Of a DNA stretch of 6,453 nt, positions 5,145 to 6,453 are shown piece after piece. A model generated the notes under the pieces. It saw only the letters and a list, made by a program, of their open reading frames with translations, did no database searches and was not told the DNA's origin. Source of the stretch: Planctomycetota bacterium (GTDB lineage Bacteria; Planctomycetota; UBA11346). The translations under genes were made by a program, and so were the position numbers. The stretch's first letter is position 1; every line of letters starts with the position of its first letter. The stretch spans positions 7,241-13,693 of the forward strand of contig JAHEDF010000047.1 in assembly GCA_024641365.1 (NCBI GenBank), given 5' to 3'.

Positions 5145-6453
5145 CTAGCGAGCGACTGCCGCAGCAAGCGCTTGATAGAGTTGTTCGCGGAGCTTATCGG
5201 CCCAAGCGATGCTCGAAGATTGTGCTCGGTTAAGCAAAATGGCAAAAGCGTACTGGCGGCCACCCGGTGCATCAATGTAGCCGGCCAACGCGCGGGATTC
5301 GTTATGCGTTCCAGTTTTGACCAAGCCTTTTACTCCTGGGGCGGCACGTTCTTTTAAACTTGCACGCAGCAGCGGACCCTGCGCATGGCGATGCATGCCA
5401 TCAAGTAAATTCACTAGATACGTTACGCTGGCGGTGTTGCCATAGCTAAGTCCGCAGCCATCTAATAACGTCATGGGGCCCATACCGGTTCCGATGTGCT
5501 CATCTAAAATAGAGACCGTTGCTAAACAGCCGGCTTCAATGGAACCCTCACCGCGTTTAGCCACACCAAGTAAGCGCAAAAGTTGTTCACCATAAAAATT
5601 ATGACTGCGCTGATTAAAAATATTTATAGCAGGTATTAATGGCTGTCTTAAATCAAGGAACATGGTTCCGGCTTTTTGATCCACCGAACCAAGTCGCACT
5701 TCACCGCTGACGGGAATACCAGAATCAACTAATATACTTTTAAAATGATCACCAATTAATAAATCGGGATCAGTCGCAATTGCCAAAGGAAACCACGCGG
5801 ATTTTTGTCCACACGTACCACTGACCACCACGGTATTCGACGACAAAGAGCGTGAAATTGCATTACGGCCAGCCCCTTTAGCGAGACTACGCGTTTGATT
5901 AACAATACGAATGCGCGGCGATGCGGGGCGCGTTTCAATGCGACATGGCTCACCGACTTTTTGCGGAATAATGCGAACCTCGATACAATTATCATTCCAC
6001 GCGAATGCGGCAGCTGGTGCACTAAACCAGCGTTGTTGATTAGCTTGATCGCTTGGCCATGTCGATGGGCGAATGGGGCCAGTAAATAAACTGGTATCAA
6101 TAACTAAATCACCCGCAATGCGCTTAACGCCCTGGCGACTGAGCTCTGCAGCAAAAGATCGAAACACATTGTCGGGATCTCGGTTTGGTGCGAAGTGTTC
6201 ATCAAAACACGGACTACCTCCACCGATGACCCCAAGACCAGGCACGGAGCCAGATGCATCAAGGGCGCCGAGGCCAACTAACTTGGTAGAGAACGTGTAC
6301 TCGGTGCCTAAGCCAATGAGGGCAGCTGAAGAGACAATGAGTTTCGTTGTTGATGCTAAGCTCAATTCTTCATTTGGGTTACGCTGAATTATCCAGTGAC
6401 GATCATTGAGTTTAGCCATGGCGACAGCGGCCTTCGCTCCGTTCGGAACTGAG
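5145..6453 (-). CDS. dacB: D-alanyl-D-alanine carboxypeptidase/endopeptidase (PBP4/DacB type), N-terminus beyond window
   Basis: A serine DD-peptidase of the S13 (PBP4) family that trims or cuts D-Ala cross-links in peptidoglycan, normally in the periplasm. Numbering is from the internal ATG at 6419. The three penicillin-binding motifs are present in order: S23-T-T-K26 (within LSLASTTKL, with S23 the nucleophile), S272-H-N274 (within FNQRSHNFYGEQLL) and K368-T-G370 (within VKTGTHNESRALAGY). The long insert between the first two motifs is typical of this family, as is DGCGLSYGN (320-328), where serine is more usual than C322. The frame remains open to the right edge and reads SVPNGAKAAVA just before the ATG. 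This matches the strand that precedes the SxxK motif in homologues, so the true start and signal peptide lie outside. The TAG stop is at 5147-5145 and the channel gene follows in the same direction. The family is certain; the exact symbol is by resemblance. Confidence 0.92.
   Translation of the reverse strand, partial: SVPNGAKAAVAMAKLNDRHWIIQRNPNEELSLASTTKLIVSSAALIGLGTEYTFSTKLVGLGALDASGSVPGLGVIGGGSPCFDEHFAPNRDPDNVFRSFAAELSRQGVKRIAGDLVIDTSLFTGPIRPSTWPSDQANQQRWFSAPAAAFAWNDNCIEVRIIPQKVGEPCRIETRPASPRIRIVNQTRSLAKGAGRNAISRSLSSNTVVVSGTCGQKSAWFPLAIATDPDLLIGDHFKSILVDSGIPVSGEVRLGSVDQKAGTMFLDLRQPLIPAINIFNQRSHNFYGEQLLRLLGVAKRGEGSIEAGCLATVSILDEHIGTGMGPMTLLDGCGLSYGNTASVTYLVNLLDGMHRHAQGPLLRASLKERAAPGVKGLVKTGTHNESRALAGYIDAPGGRQYAFAILLNRAQSSSIAWADKLREQLYQALAAAVAR

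Noticed and set aside
5132..5275. Upstream extension of the potassium channel by 48 residues
   Set aside because: It would overlap the end of the peptidase gene, and the added residues do not look like a channel N-terminus. A ribosome binding site precedes 5131.
5025..6387. Several open frames on both strands overlapping the DD-peptidase gene
   Set aside because: The peptidase has all three catalytic motifs in one continuous frame; the others have no family features.

Overview
This 6.45-kb stretch of bacterial chromosome-type DNA, with a moderate base composition that looks AT-leaning by eye, carries five genes in two convergent blocks. A compact palindromic repeat lies where the blocks meet. 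A penicillin-binding-protein-4-type DD-peptidase points to a murein-containing bacterium, most likely Gram-negative. The Spx/ArsC-like protein (CSTC redox motif, RETPP segment) and the LacI-type regulator recall versions I know from Verrucomicrobiota and related groups. That assignment is from memory and weak.

Left block, plus strand. A PilS-like membrane sensor histidine kinase is cut by the left edge. It is followed by a LacI/GalR-family repressor after a 96-base gap with no visible terminator. No response regulator lies next to the kinase inside the window, so its partner must be upstream or elsewhere.

Junction, about 2819 to 3057. This holds no gene. It contains most of a 162-base element (2912-3073) bounded by perfect 17-base inverted repeats that end at CTAG. 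The inside is packed with further stem-loops: a GC-rich 10-bp hairpin, a 16-bp AT-rich hairpin, and terminal hairpins made from alternating copies of an AGCAGG(C/T)T motif. It looks like a small non-autonomous transposable element (MITE-like) that may also act as a two-way transcription stop between the convergent genes. Its right arm supplies the last codons and stop of the Spx/ArsC-like gene.

Right block, minus strand. The order of transcription is DD-carboxypeptidase/endopeptidase (dacB type, cut by the right edge), then a two-TM potassium channel with two RCK/TrkA regions, then the Spx/ArsC-like thioredoxin-fold protein. Gaps of 13 and 1 bases indicate a tight operon with likely translational coupling. 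The operon joins cell-wall trimming, potassium flux and a thiol-based cytosolic protein, which could fit an envelope or osmotic/redox stress role; that link is inference.

No tRNA, rRNA, CRISPR array or full insertion sequence is visible. The genes are recognisable families. The palindromic element and its capture of a gene end are the most unusual features.
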